From: Plantibacter flavus
GTDB taxonomy: Bacteria > Actinomycetota > Actinomycetes > Actinomycetales > Microbacteriaceae
NCBI RefSeq assembly: GCF_002024505.1
Contig: NZ_CP019402.1
Span: 2,604,001-2,668,000, forward strand
DNA length: 64,000 bases
Direction: 5' to 3'
Under the pieces are notes generated by a model. It was given only the letters and a program-made list of their open reading frames with translations. It did no database searches and was not told where the DNA came from. Below are positions 39,120 to 47,165 of this stretch, piece after piece; the first letter of the stretch is position 1, and the number at the start of each line of letters is the position of its first letter. A program made the position numbers and the translations under genes.

Positions 39120-40106
39120 TCATAGCCTCGGGCGTCTTCCGAGCAGTCTGGGCAGGCACAGGTAGACGGCGAGGACGAGCAGGACACCGAGGACGGCGAG
39201 GACCTGGAGGGGCCACGCGCCCGTCGCGACGACCACCCCGAGGAGCCCGGTGGCGAGGGTCGCGACGCTGACGACGGCGGTGGACCCGAGGTGGCCGAGT
39301 CCGCCGGCGGCGAGACGCTGGTACGCGTGGCTGCGATGCGCCTCGTGCAGCGGCTCCCCCCGCCGCCAGCGCGCGATGATCGTCGTGCCGGTGTCGGCGA
39401 CGTACACGAGGACCGGGCCGATCAGCGCGACGAAGGAGATGCCGCTGAAGGCCGCGTAGATGGCGACCGCGACGAGGGAGCCGCCGAGGAGGTAGCTGCC
39501 GACGTCGCCCAGGAACATCCGGCGCCGAGCGAGGTTCCACGGCAGGAACCCGAGGAACGCTGCCGCCACGACGAGGCCTGCTGCAGTGACGCCCGGGAGA
39601 CCGGCCACGGTGCCGAGGCCGGCGTAGAACCCGCCGACGACCGCGCCGTGCATCGAGGAGATGCCGTTGACGCCGTCCATGAAGTTCGCGATGTTCGTGT
39701 AGGCGACGAGCGCCACGATCCCGAGCGGGATCCACCAGAAACTCGCGGCCATCGAGACGACGAGCACCCAGGTCGCCACGAGTCCGAGCACGACCTGCAA
39801 GCCGAAGCGCACCCGGACGGGGAGTCCGCGGACGTCCTCCACGGCTCCGATGGCCGCGTTGACGATCGACACGGCGGCGACGATCCAGAGCGGCAGGCTG
39901 TGGAGCAGGACCGCGGCCGTACCGAGACCGACGGCGACCGCGAGCGCGACGCCGATCCCTCCCCCGCGGATCGTCGGGGTGACGTGCATGGATCGGTGGT
40001 TCGGGGTGTCGACGACCGCCCGACGGACGAGGATCGGGCGGATGGCGAGCTGGGACAGCAGGCTCACGACGAGCGCGAGCACCCCCGCCAGGATGGCAAC
40101 CGTCAT
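39120..40106 (-). CDS. Second polyprenyl-phosphate sugar-1-phosphate transferase (GT4/MraY family)
   Basis: 328 residues, about 10 membrane helices. Motifs NIANFMDGVNGISSMHG, RRMFLGDVGSYLLGG and VDTPNHRSMHVTPTIRGGG identify the WbpL/WecA-like branch used for surface polysaccharides. The final cytoplasmic loop HEAHRSHAYQRLA differs from the HLHHRLLD loop of the first paralogue, so the sugar donor probably differs. Overlaps the CapD-like gene by 4 bases. Confidence 0.9.
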   Translation of the reverse strand: MTVAILAGVLALVVSLLSQLAIRPILVRRAVVDTPNHRSMHVTPTIRGGGIGVALAVAVGLGTAAVLLHSLPLWIVAAVSIVNAAIGAVEDVRGLPVRVRFGLQVVLGLVATWVLVVSMAASFWWIPLGIVALVAYTNIANFMDGVNGISSMHGAVVGGFYAGLGTVAGLPGVTAAGLVVAAAFLGFLPWNLARRRMFLGDVGSYLLGGSLVAVAIYAAFSGISFVALIGPVLVYVADTGTTIIARWRRGEPLHEAHRSHAYQRLAAGGLGHLGSTAVVSVATLATGLLGVVVATGAWPLQVLAVLGVLLVLAVYLCLPRLLGRRPRL

Positions 40107-41923
40107 TGCACCAGGTGGTGGGTGCCGGCGCCCTCGTCGGCGATGGTCTCCCGCCAGACGGCGATGTCGAGGAGTGCCGGGTCGAGCGGCTGGATCCGCG
40201 TGTGCGAGACCTTCGGGTGCTTCGAGCGGTCGGCGATCTCGTCGGTGTCGATGAGGACCTCGTGCAGCTTCTCGCCGTGCCGGAGACCGGTGTACACGAT
40301 CTCGACGTCCTTGCCGGACGCGGCGATCATGCGCTTGGCGACGTCGAGGATGCGGACCGGACGGCCCATGTCGAGGATGAGGACCTCGCCCGGGTCGCCG
40401 ATCGCGCCGGCCTGGATGACGAGCTTCGACGCCTCGGGGATCGTCATGAAGAAGCGGGTGACGTCGGGATGCGTGACCGTGACCGGGCCACCGGCCTCGA
40501 TCTGGGCGGTGAACGCCGGGATGGCGGAGCCGCGGCTGCCGATGACGTTGCCGAACCGGACCGAGAGGTACCGTGCGTCGGTCTCCTGGGCGCTCATCCA
40601 GGCGGTGAGCTTCTCGGCGATGCGTTTGCTGTAGCCGAGGACGGTCGTCGGGTTCGCGGCCTTGTCGGTCGAGATGTTGACGAAGGTGCCGACGCCCACG
40701 GCTCGTGCCGCGTTCAGCACGTTCAGGGTGCCGAGGACGTTGTTCTTCCAGGCCTCGTCGGGGTACTGCTCGAGCATCGGAGCGTGCTTCAGCGCTGCCG
40801 CGTGGAACACGACGTCGGGACGGCGGTCCTCGAAGATCTCCATGAGCGAGGGGAGATCGCGGATGTCGGCGAGCACGACCTCCTTGGTGTCGAGCAGACC
40901 GTGTCCGGAGATCGAGAGCTGCGTGGTGTGGAGGCCCGTCTCGTCGCGGTCGAGCAGGACGAGCTCCGCCGGACCGAACTGGTTGACCTGCCGGGCGATC
41001 TCGGAGCCGATGGATCCGCCGGCACCGGTGACGAGCACGCGCTTGCCGGTCAGGTACCCCGCGATGCTCTCGACCTGCAGGTCGACGGTGTTGCGGCCGA
41101 TGAAGTCCTCGACGTTGAGGTCGCGCAGGCTCGGCGCGCTCTCGCCCGTCCCGGGAGCCAGCATCGTGTCGATGGGCGGCACGACGAGCACCCGGAGCTT
41201 CGCCTCGTCGGCTCGCTCACTGACCTGGCGGATGAAGTCGTTGTCGACGTCCGCGATGCTGATGATGAGCGCCTGCGCCCCGGTGCGCTTGACGGCCGCC
41301 ACCAGGTCGGCTCCCGTGCCGACCACGGCGACGGAGGCGATGCGGAAGTTGCGCTTCGAGGGGTCGTCGTCGATGACACCCACCGGGAGGTAGGGCGACT
41401 GCGGGTCGCGCATGAGCCGAGGGATGATCGACATCCCGAGCGCACCGGCTCCGTAGACGAGGACGCGCTGCGCCTCGATCGGCCGGCTGCGGCTGTCGAC
41501 GAAGAGTCGCTTGACGTAGCGCGTGATGCCCATGAAGACGATCGCGAACGGGAACGCGATGACCGTGGTGGACCGTGGAACCCCCCACGCGACGCCGAAC
41601 ACCGCGTTGACCGCGATGAGGATCGCGGTGACGATCAGCGCGACGACGATGAGCTGTTTCGCCTCGTAGAAGCTGCCGAAGCTGTGCAGGCCGTGGTAGT
41701 AGCTCCACAGGTAGGCCACGACGAGCTGGGCGACCACGGCGATGACGCACAGGAGGACCGTCCCCACGAGGGCCACGCGCTCGTACTCGAGCTCGAACCG
41801 GACGAGCTGGGCGACCACGATGGCGAGCACCCAGCACAGTGCGTCGAGGGCGGTCTTCGCGGCGAAACGAGGACCGGGCGCCTGCGTCCATCTACGGGGG
41901 GCGTCGGGGAGCGTGGAGGTCAT
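40103..41923 (-). CDS. CapD/WbpM-type nucleotide-sugar 4,6-dehydratase, membrane-anchored
   Basis: 606 residues. Four N-terminal membrane helices (about 25-125), a CoA-binding-like Rossmann domain (RVLVYGAGALGMSI) and a C-terminal extended SDR domain with KRVLVTGAGGSIGSEIARQ. The active-site stretch is NISTDKAANPTTVLGYSKR; the Tyr position of YxxxK is Leu, as many WbpM-like enzymes have Met there. The family makes 4-keto-6-deoxy UDP-sugars for glycans on undecaprenyl carriers. It is the probable source of the donor for the adjacent GT4. Confidence 0.92.
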   Translation of the reverse strand: MTSTLPDAPRRWTQAPGPRFAAKTALDALCWVLAIVVAQLVRFELEYERVALVGTVLLCVIAVVAQLVVAYLWSYYHGLHSFGSFYEAKQLIVVALIVTAILIAVNAVFGVAWGVPRSTTVIAFPFAIVFMGITRYVKRLFVDSRSRPIEAQRVLVYGAGALGMSIIPRLMRDPQSPYLPVGVIDDDPSKRNFRIASVAVVGTGADLVAAVKRTGAQALIISIADVDNDFIRQVSERADEAKLRVLVVPPIDTMLAPGTGESAPSLRDLNVEDFIGRNTVDLQVESIAGYLTGKRVLVTGAGGSIGSEIARQVNQFGPAELVLLDRDETGLHTTQLSISGHGLLDTKEVVLADIRDLPSLMEIFEDRRPDVVFHAAALKHAPMLEQYPDEAWKNNVLGTLNVLNAARAVGVGTFVNISTDKAANPTTVLGYSKRIAEKLTAWMSAQETDARYLSVRFGNVIGSRGSAIPAFTAQIEAGGPVTVTHPDVTRFFMTIPEASKLVIQAGAIGDPGEVLILDMGRPVRILDVAKRMIAASGKDVEIVYTGLRHGEKLHEVLIDTDEIADRSKHPKVSHTRIQPLDPALLDIAVWRETIADEGAGTHHLVQ

Positions 41924-41935
41924 AACGTGTCGATC

Positions 41936-42907
41936 CTACCGATCGCCGGCTCCGCGTTGGCTGCGCACGGACTGCGCGTCGGGGCCGGGCGCACCGCGCT
42001 CCGCGGCGAGGGCTGCGATCGAGGACCGGAGACCGTCGTCCGTCGCCGTCGGCATACGATCGTGCCCGAGTGCACCGAGCAGTCGGGCACCGGAGACGCG
42101 GTAGTCCTCGGTGAGCTTGGCGAGACGCCCGGAGTTGAGCGGCACGGCGGGGACGCGATCGCCGACGGCGGCCGCCAACCGCACGAGGGCCGGTGGGAGC
42201 GCCAGGCGACGGACCCGGCGACCGGTGACCTCGGCGATGAGGGTGACGAGGTGCCCCGTCGACACGGGCTCGTCGTCGGCGACGAGGTACACACCCGTCG
42301 TGACGGTGGGCGTGTCGATGATGCTCGTGATCGCCCACGCGAGGTTCTGGATCGACACGAAGCTGCGCTCGTTGCGGAAGGCGTCGAGCGGGTACGGGAT
42401 GCCGCGGGAGAGCAGACCGAACAGGAGGCGCAGGTTGCCCTTGTCCCCCGGCCCGTGCACCATCGTCGGACGGAGGACGATCGTCCGGCGACCGGCGGGC
42501 GGTTCGACGGCGAGCAGGAGCCGCTCGGCTGCGAGCTTCGACTTCCCGTACGGGGTCACCGGGTGGGGCTCGGCGGACTCGTCGAGCACGCCGTCGACCG
42601 TCGCCTCGTTCACCGCGGCGACGCTGCTCAGCTGGATGAAGGTGGTGGCGTCCGACGCGAGGAAGGCGACGTACGCACGTTCGGCGAGGTCGGTGTTGAT
42701 CCTGCGGTACACCTCGGGAGAGGCGGTGCCGTCGAGGTCGTGCGCCTTCCCGGCGAGGTTCACCACGACGTCGACGTCCGCGGGGAAGGGCTCCCCCGTC
42801 CATCCGCGTAACGAGAACGGCACGACCTCGTGGCCGGCCGCCTCGAGGACGGGGACGAGGTTCGTCCCGATGAAGCCGGTCGCACCGGTCACGAGCACCC
42901 GGCTCAT
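41936..42907 (-). CDS. NAD-dependent epimerase/dehydratase
   Basis: 323 residues, extended SDR fold. Cofactor loop RVLVTGATGFIGTN at the N terminus, active-site YGKSK in PVTPYGKSKLAAERLL and the QLSSVAAV serine. It is most like the 4-keto reductases that act after a WbpM-type dehydratase (WbpV-like), which fits its position beside the CapD-like gene. The ATG at 42907 overlaps the GT2 stop; the long frame upstream is antisense-like. An Arg/Ala-rich tail of about 20 residues is unexplained. Confidence 0.88.
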   Translation of the reverse strand: MSRVLVTGATGFIGTNLVPVLEAAGHEVVPFSLRGWTGEPFPADVDVVVNLAGKAHDLDGTASPEVYRRINTDLAERAYVAFLASDATTFIQLSSVAAVNEATVDGVLDESAEPHPVTPYGKSKLAAERLLLAVEPPAGRRTIVLRPTMVHGPGDKGNLRLLFGLLSRGIPYPLDAFRNERSFVSIQNLAWAITSIIDTPTVTTGVYLVADDEPVSTGHLVTLIAEVTGRRVRRLALPPALVRLAAAVGDRVPAVPLNSGRLAKLTEDYRVSGARLLGALGHDRMPTATDDGLRSSIAALAAERGAPGPDAQSVRSQRGAGDR

Positions 42908-43701
42908 CGTCCGAACCATCCCCACGTGCGGAAGTACACGAAGGCCCCCTGGATCGAGTACCACATCAGCTTCCGGTTGTGATGCGAGCCCTTCGCGAAG
43001 TGGTGGTGGATCGTCGCGCCGGGGTAATACGCGGTCCGGGACACCTGGAGGAAGCGTCGGGTGAGGTCGGCGTCCTCGATGTACATGAAGATCCGCTCGT
43101 CGAAGAAGCCGACGCGGTGCAGGGTCGAGGTCCGGAGGAACATGAAGCACCCCGAGAGGTAGGGCACGTCGAACATCGTCTTGTTGTAGTCGTGCGCCGG
43201 GTTCTCGTCGATGTCGCGGTACTCGTAGCGGGCCATGCGCTTCGCGACGAGCGGCTTCAGCGGACCGGGCAGGAACCGGCGGGCGAAGAGGTCGAAGACG
43301 GAGGGGTTCCGCTTCACCAGGTACTGGAGGGAGCCGTCGGGGTACAGCACCTTCGGCATGACGTGCCCGACCTCGGGGTGCTCGAGCATGAACTCGTGGA
43401 GCTCCTCGATCGCCTCCGGCTCGAAGAACACGTCCGGGTTGACCACCATGTGGAACTTCGAGCGCCCGAGGACCTTCGCGATCGCGAGGTTGTGGGCTGC
43501 GCCGAAGCCCGGGTTCGAGGGGTTGTGCAGGTACTCGATCCGCGGGTCGTCCACGAGGTCGCGGAGCTCGTCCGTCGGCGAGTTGTCGACGAGGTAGAGC
43601 GTCTCGACGAGCGGGCTTCCGAGGGTCGAGTCGATGGCCGCACGCAGCTTGTCGCGATCGTTCCGGTACATGACGATGCAGGCGGTCACAGGACGGTCCA
43701 C
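42904..43701 (-). CDS. Family 2 glycosyltransferase (rhamnosyltransferase-like)
   Basis: 265 residues, one GT-A domain without membrane helices. ACIVMYRNDRDKL at the N terminus, LVDNSPTD, the donor-binding NPSNPGFGAAHNLAI, the DxD equivalent VVNPDVFF, and SGCFMFLRTSTLHRVGFFDERIFMYIEDADL. This pattern is usual in transferases that add deoxyhexoses to surface polysaccharides. First gene of a four-gene minus-strand operon whose members overlap or nearly touch. GTG start. Confidence 0.9.
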   Translation of the reverse strand: MDRPVTACIVMYRNDRDKLRAAIDSTLGSPLVETLYLVDNSPTDELRDLVDDPRIEYLHNPSNPGFGAAHNLAIAKVLGRSKFHMVVNPDVFFEPEAIEELHEFMLEHPEVGHVMPKVLYPDGSLQYLVKRNPSVFDLFARRFLPGPLKPLVAKRMARYEYRDIDENPAHDYNKTMFDVPYLSGCFMFLRTSTLHRVGFFDERIFMYIEDADLTRRFLQVSRTAYYPGATIHHHFAKGSHHNRKLMWYSIQGAFVYFRTWGWFGR

Positions 43702-43771
43702 GGTTCACCCTCTCCGGCGGCGGGGACGGCACCGCCGAGGCACGACGGACGTGGGCCCGACGCGCCTGGTC

Positions 43772-43777
43772 AGTCTA
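43772..43777 (-). promoter_or_regulatory. Candidate -10 element of the glycan operon
   Basis: TAGACT on the minus strand, leaving a leader of about 64 bases before the GT2 start. Confidence 0.4.
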
Positions 43778-43814
43778 CGTGCTGCCCGCGTCCGGTCCTG
43801 GGAGCCCGGGGCCG

Positions 43815-43820
43815 CATACT
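43815..43820 (+). promoter_or_regulatory. Leaderless -10 element of the HAD gene
   Basis: CATACT, 6 bases before the GTG at 43827. The spacing decides between the two adjacent GTG codons. Confidence 0.5.
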
Positions 43821-43826
43821 GGAGTG

Positions 43827-44465
43827 GTGCCAGAGCGTGTGTTCTTCTTCGACTGCGACAAGACCCTGTACGACTACGACTTCCGGAAACGCCTTCCGGC
43901 GCTCTCGCGGTTGACGGGCGTGAGCCAGTACCGGCTCGCGAAGCAGTGGTGGGTCGGCGGGCACGAGGCCGCGGCCAACATCGGCGAGTACCCGACCAGT
44001 GACGACTACCTGGCGGTGTTCGCCGAGGTCACCGGATACCCGCTGACCCTCGCGGAGTGGCGCGAGGCCCGTGCGGCGGCGATGACACCGGTTCCCGGCG
44101 TCCTGGCCACCCTCGCCCGCGCCTCGACCCTCGGCACGGTCTCCCTGCTGTCGAACAATCCGATCCCGTTCCGGGACTCCTTCGCGCAGCTGGCTCCCGA
44201 GGCCGCAGCCCTGCTCGGCGAGAACGACCTCGTGTCGGCCGTCCTCGGAGCGGAGAAGCCCGAGCCCCGTGTCTACACCCGCGCGCTCAGCCGGTACGGC
44301 GTCGCACCCGGTCGCACCATGCTCATCGACGACTCCGCGGCGAACTGCGCGGGTGCCGAGGCCGTGGGGATGCACGCCTTCCGATTGACGAAGGACGCCT
44401 CTGGCGCCTTCGACGTCGCGGGACTCGACGCCGCCGTCGACGCGTTCGTGGCTGCCACCCCCTGA
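43827..44465 (+). CDS. HAD family phosphatase
   Basis: 212 residues. Catalytic motif I FFDCDKTLYDYD, motif II in LLSNNPI, the Lys in GAEKPEPRVY and motif IV IDDSAANCAGAEAVG. The cap is small and helical, as in the GmhB or phosphoglycolate-phosphatase-like subgroup. The substrate is unknown; divergence from the glycan operon makes a sugar phosphate possible. Confidence 0.9.
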   Translation: MPERVFFFDCDKTLYDYDFRKRLPALSRLTGVSQYRLAKQWWVGGHEAAANIGEYPTSDDYLAVFAEVTGYPLTLAEWREARAAAMTPVPGVLATLARASTLGTVSLLSNNPIPFRDSFAQLAPEAAALLGENDLVSAVLGAEKPEPRVYTRALSRYGVAPGRTMLIDDSAANCAGAEAVGMHAFRLTKDASGAFDVAGLDAAVDAFVAATP

Positions 44466-44491
44466 CCCGACCTCCGACCGCGACGGGTCAG
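44462..44491. terminator. Bidirectional hairpin over the HAD and prmC stops
   Basis: CTGACCCG (44462-44469) and CGGGTCAG (44484-44491), perfect 8 bp, 14-base loop. It includes both stop codons of convergent genes. Confidence 0.6.
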
Positions 44492-45411
44492 CGGATCGCG
44501 ATGGTGGTGCGGTCGCGGGTGGTGAGGTCGCGGTGCGTCGCCGCAGCGTGCCAGCCGTCGGCCGTGAGCAGCTCGCGGATGGCCTGCCCCTGGAGTTCAC
44601 CGTGCTCGATGATGAGCGTGCCGCCCCGGTGGAGCAGTCGCTGCGCGGTCGCGGACACCTGGCGCACCACGTCGAGACCGTCCGGTCCGCCGTACAGCGC
44701 GGCCGAGGGGTCGTGGAGACGCACTTCGGGATCGCGTGGGATCGCGTCGTCCGGGACGTACGGGGGGTTCGAGATCACGACGTCCACCGAGCCGTCGAGC
44801 TCGTGGAAGGCGTCGGCGAGGTGCTCGAAGACGACGGTGGCGTTGTCGGCACCGGACTCGGCGAAGTTCCGTCTCGCCCAGATGAAGGCCTCGACCGAGT
44901 TCTCGGTCGCGTAGATCGCCGCGTTCGGGACCTCGGTCGCCATCGCCAGCGCGATCGCTCCGCTGCCGGTGCCGAGGTCGACGCCGATGGGCCGAGGGAT
45001 CGGCACCGCCCGGAGTGCGTCGATGGCGAACTGCACGACCGACTCGGTCTCGGGGCGCGGCACGAAGACGCCTGGTCCGACCGCGAGTTCCATCGAACGG
45101 AACGCGGCACGACCCGTGATGTGCTGCAGCGGTTCACGCGCGGCCCGACGTTCGACCAGCTCGGCGAACACGGTGCGCTCTTCGGCGTCGAGCACGCGAC
45201 CGGTGATCGCCGCGGCCTGCACGGCACCGCGACCGAGGCCGAGCACGTGTCCGAGGAGGAGTTCCGCGTCGACGTCGGGTGACGGCACGGCCGCGCGGGT
45301 GAGGATCTCGACGGCGTGTTGGCGCGCGAGTTCGACGGTCGCAGGGTGGCCGGCTGACGGGGTGTCTGCGGCGGCGGCGGAAGGGGTGCTGGGCATGAGC
45401 GAGGTCATCAT
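44488..45411 (-). CDS. prmC: Peptide chain release factor glutamine methyltransferase
   Basis: 307 residues. Methylates the Gln of the GGQ motif in release factors with S-adenosylmethionine. Catalytic motif ISNPPYVPDDAI, SAM-binding GVDLGTGSGAIALAMA and the N-terminal helical domain are present. In most actinobacteria prmC directly follows prfA; here a plus-strand block lies between. The start is one of two adjacent ATGs (45411/45408); a TAGGCT -10 lies at 45443-45448. Confidence 0.94.
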   Translation of the reverse strand: MMTSLMPSTPSAAAADTPSAGHPATVELARQHAVEILTRAAVPSPDVDAELLLGHVLGLGRGAVQAAAITGRVLDAEERTVFAELVERRAAREPLQHITGRAAFRSMELAVGPGVFVPRPETESVVQFAIDALRAVPIPRPIGVDLGTGSGAIALAMATEVPNAAIYATENSVEAFIWARRNFAESGADNATVVFEHLADAFHELDGSVDVVISNPPYVPDDAIPRDPEVRLHDPSAALYGGPDGLDVVRQVSATAQRLLHRGGTLIIEHGELQGQAIRELLTADGWHAAATHRDLTTRDRTTIAIR

Positions 45412-45442
45412 CTGGGGCGGCCTGGTCGGGTGGGCCGCACCG

Positions 45443-45448
45443 AGCCTA
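45443..45448 (-). promoter_or_regulatory. Candidate -10 element of prmC
   Basis: TAGGCT on the minus strand, with a leader of about 25 bases. It shows that prmC has its own promoter now that it is cut off from prfA. Confidence 0.45.
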
Positions 45449-45521
45449 CCCCACCGCCTCGATGCGGCCGCGGGCCGTCGACCCTCCTCGTCACACGGGA
45501 GACCGCCGATCGACCAGGTCG

Positions 45522-45527
45522 TAGGCT
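45522..45527 (+). promoter_or_regulatory. Candidate -10 element of cysK
   Basis: TAGGCT, about 32 bases before the GTG. The leader has AGGAAGAGGA as ribosome site, so this mRNA is not leaderless. Confidence 0.45.
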
Positions 45528-45559
45528 GAACCGAGCCCCGTTCGAGGAAGAGGAACACC

Positions 45560-46498
45560 GTGACCGGCACCGTCTACACCGACATCACTCAGGCCTACGG
45601 CCGCACCCCGCTCGTCCGCCTGAACCGCATCGCCGAGGGCGTCGGCGCGACCGTCCTGGCGAAGCTGGAGTTCTACAACCCCGGATCGAGTGTCAAGGAC
45701 CGCCTGGGCATCGCGCTCGTCGATGCGGCGGAGGCCTCGGGCCAGCTGCAGCCCGGAGGGACCATCGTCGAGTCGACGAGCGGGAACACCGGCATCGCGC
45801 TCGCCCTCGTGGGAGCCGCGCGGGGCTACCGGGTCATCCTCACGATGCCGGCCTCGATGAGCAAGGAACGCCGGTCCCTCCTCCGTGCCTACGGTGCCGA
45901 GCTCGTCCTCACCGACCCGACCAAGGGGATGGCGAACGCCGTGCAGGAGGCGCAGCGCATCGTCGCCGAGAACCCCGGCGCCGTCTGGGTCAGGCAGTTC
46001 GAGAACGAAGCGAACCCCGCCATCCACCGACGGACGACCGCGCCCGAGATCTGGGAGGACACCGCCGGCACGGTCGACGCGTTCGTCGCGGGCATCGGGA
46101 CGGGCGGGACCATCACCGGCGTCGGCGGCTGGCTCCGTGAGCACAACCCCGACGTGCAGATCATCGCGGTCGAGCCCGCGGACTCCCCGCTGCTCAGCGA
46201 GGGTCGTGCCGGTGGACACAAGATCCAGGGCATCGGCCCGAACTTCGTGCCCGACATCCTCGACACCTCCTTGTTCAGCGAGATCATCCCGGTCGAGACC
46301 GACACGGCCTACGCGACCGCACGACGCCTCGCGACCGACGACGGCATCATCGGCGGCATGTCCTCCGGCGCCGCTGTCTGGGCCGCCCTCGAGGTCGGAC
46401 GCCGTCCGGAGATGGCCGGCAAGACGATCGTCGTCATCATCCCCGACGCGGGCGAGCGCTACCTGTCGACGACGATGTACGACGACCTGCGCGACTAG
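45560..46498 (+). CDS. cysK: Cysteine synthase A (O-acetylserine sulfhydrylase)
   Basis: 312 residues. Makes cysteine from O-acetylserine and sulfide. The PLP lysine is in NPGSSVKDRLG, the asparagine loop is ESTSGNTGIALA, the phosphate-binding glycines are GIGTGGTITGVG, and GIGPNFVPD is the CysK-specific segment. cysE follows after 9 bases, giving the two-step cysteine pathway in one unit. Confidence 0.97.
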   Translation: MTGTVYTDITQAYGRTPLVRLNRIAEGVGATVLAKLEFYNPGSSVKDRLGIALVDAAEASGQLQPGGTIVESTSGNTGIALALVGAARGYRVILTMPASMSKERRSLLRAYGAELVLTDPTKGMANAVQEAQRIVAENPGAVWVRQFENEANPAIHRRTTAPEIWEDTAGTVDAFVAGIGTGGTITGVGGWLREHNPDVQIIAVEPADSPLLSEGRAGGHKIQGIGPNFVPDILDTSLFSEIIPVETDTAYATARRLATDDGIIGGMSSGAAVWAALEVGRRPEMAGKTIVVIIPDAGERYLSTTMYDDLRD

Positions 46499-46501
46499 GC
46501 T
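46496..46501 (+). promoter_or_regulatory. Possible internal leaderless -10 of cysE
   Basis: TAGGCT, 6 bases before the cysE ATG. Its first three bases are the cysK stop codon, so it may be chance or a dual-use signal. Confidence 0.35.
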
Positions 46502-46507
46502 CGACGC

Positions 46508-47074
46508 ATGGGAATGCTGTCGCGGGTCCGCGAGGACATCGGTGCCGCACGCGCACACGATCCGGCGGCCCGCGGCACCATCGAGATCGCGCTCAGCTAC
46601 TCCGGCCTGCACGCCGTCTGGGCGTACCGGCTGCACCATCGCCTGTGGCGGCGCGGCTTCCGCACCCTCGCCCGGTTCGGCTCGCAGTTCACCCGGTTCC
46701 TCACCGGGATCGAGATCCACCCGGGCGCCCGGATCGGCAGGCGGTTCTTCATCGACCACGGTATGGGCGTCGTCATCGGTGAGACGGCCGAGGTGGGCGA
46801 CGACGTCATGATCTTCCACGGCGTGACCCTCGGCGGGAAGAGCCGCGGCGTCGGCAAGCGCCACCCGACCATCGGTGACGGCGTCGCCGTCGGTGCCGGG
46901 GCGAAGATCCTCGGGCCCATCCGGATCGGTGCGGGCACCATCGTCGGCGCGAACGCCGTCGTCACCAAGGCGTGCCCACCCCGCAGTCTGCTGCTCGGCG
47001 TCCCCGCGGTCGAGCGCCCGCGCGGGAGCGGCGCCCACGGCCTCGCGTTGCTCGATCCCGAGTACCACATCTGA
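46508..47074 (+). CDS. cysE: Serine O-acetyltransferase
   Basis: 188 residues, the short form common in Gram-positives. The left-handed beta helix carries hexapeptide repeats, with the catalytic His in [11 protein letters not shown] and IFHGVTLGG. The helical N-terminal domain is reduced. Makes O-acetylserine for the upstream CysK. It lacks the long C-terminal tail that forms the classic cysteine synthase complex with CysK. Confidence 0.95.
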   Translation: MGMLSRVREDIGAARAHDPAARGTIEIALSYSGLHAVWAYRLHHRLWRRGFRTLARFGSQFTRFLTGIEIHPGARIGRRFFIDHGMGVVIGETAEVGDDVMIFHGVTLGGKSRGVGKRHPTIGDGVAVGAGAKILGPIRIGAGTIVGANAVVTKACPPRSLLLGVPAVERPRGSGAHGLALLDPEYHI

Positions 47075-47165
47075 TCCGCGAGCGGTGAGGCGCTCCGTCG
47101 CCCGCGCCTCCCCCGGACGACGAACTCCCGCATTCCACCCGCATCCCGCTCCTCGAGAGGTCCCC

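Noticed and set aside
40106..42811. A 901-codon plus-strand frame over the CapD-like and epimerase genes
   Set aside because: Same shadow composition; the minus-strand genes have complete cofactor motifs.
41936..43732. A single 598-codon minus frame that would fuse the epimerase to upstream sequence
   Set aside because: The upstream 275 codons are the wrong frame of the GT2 gene, which has clear motifs of its own. The epimerase starts at 42907.
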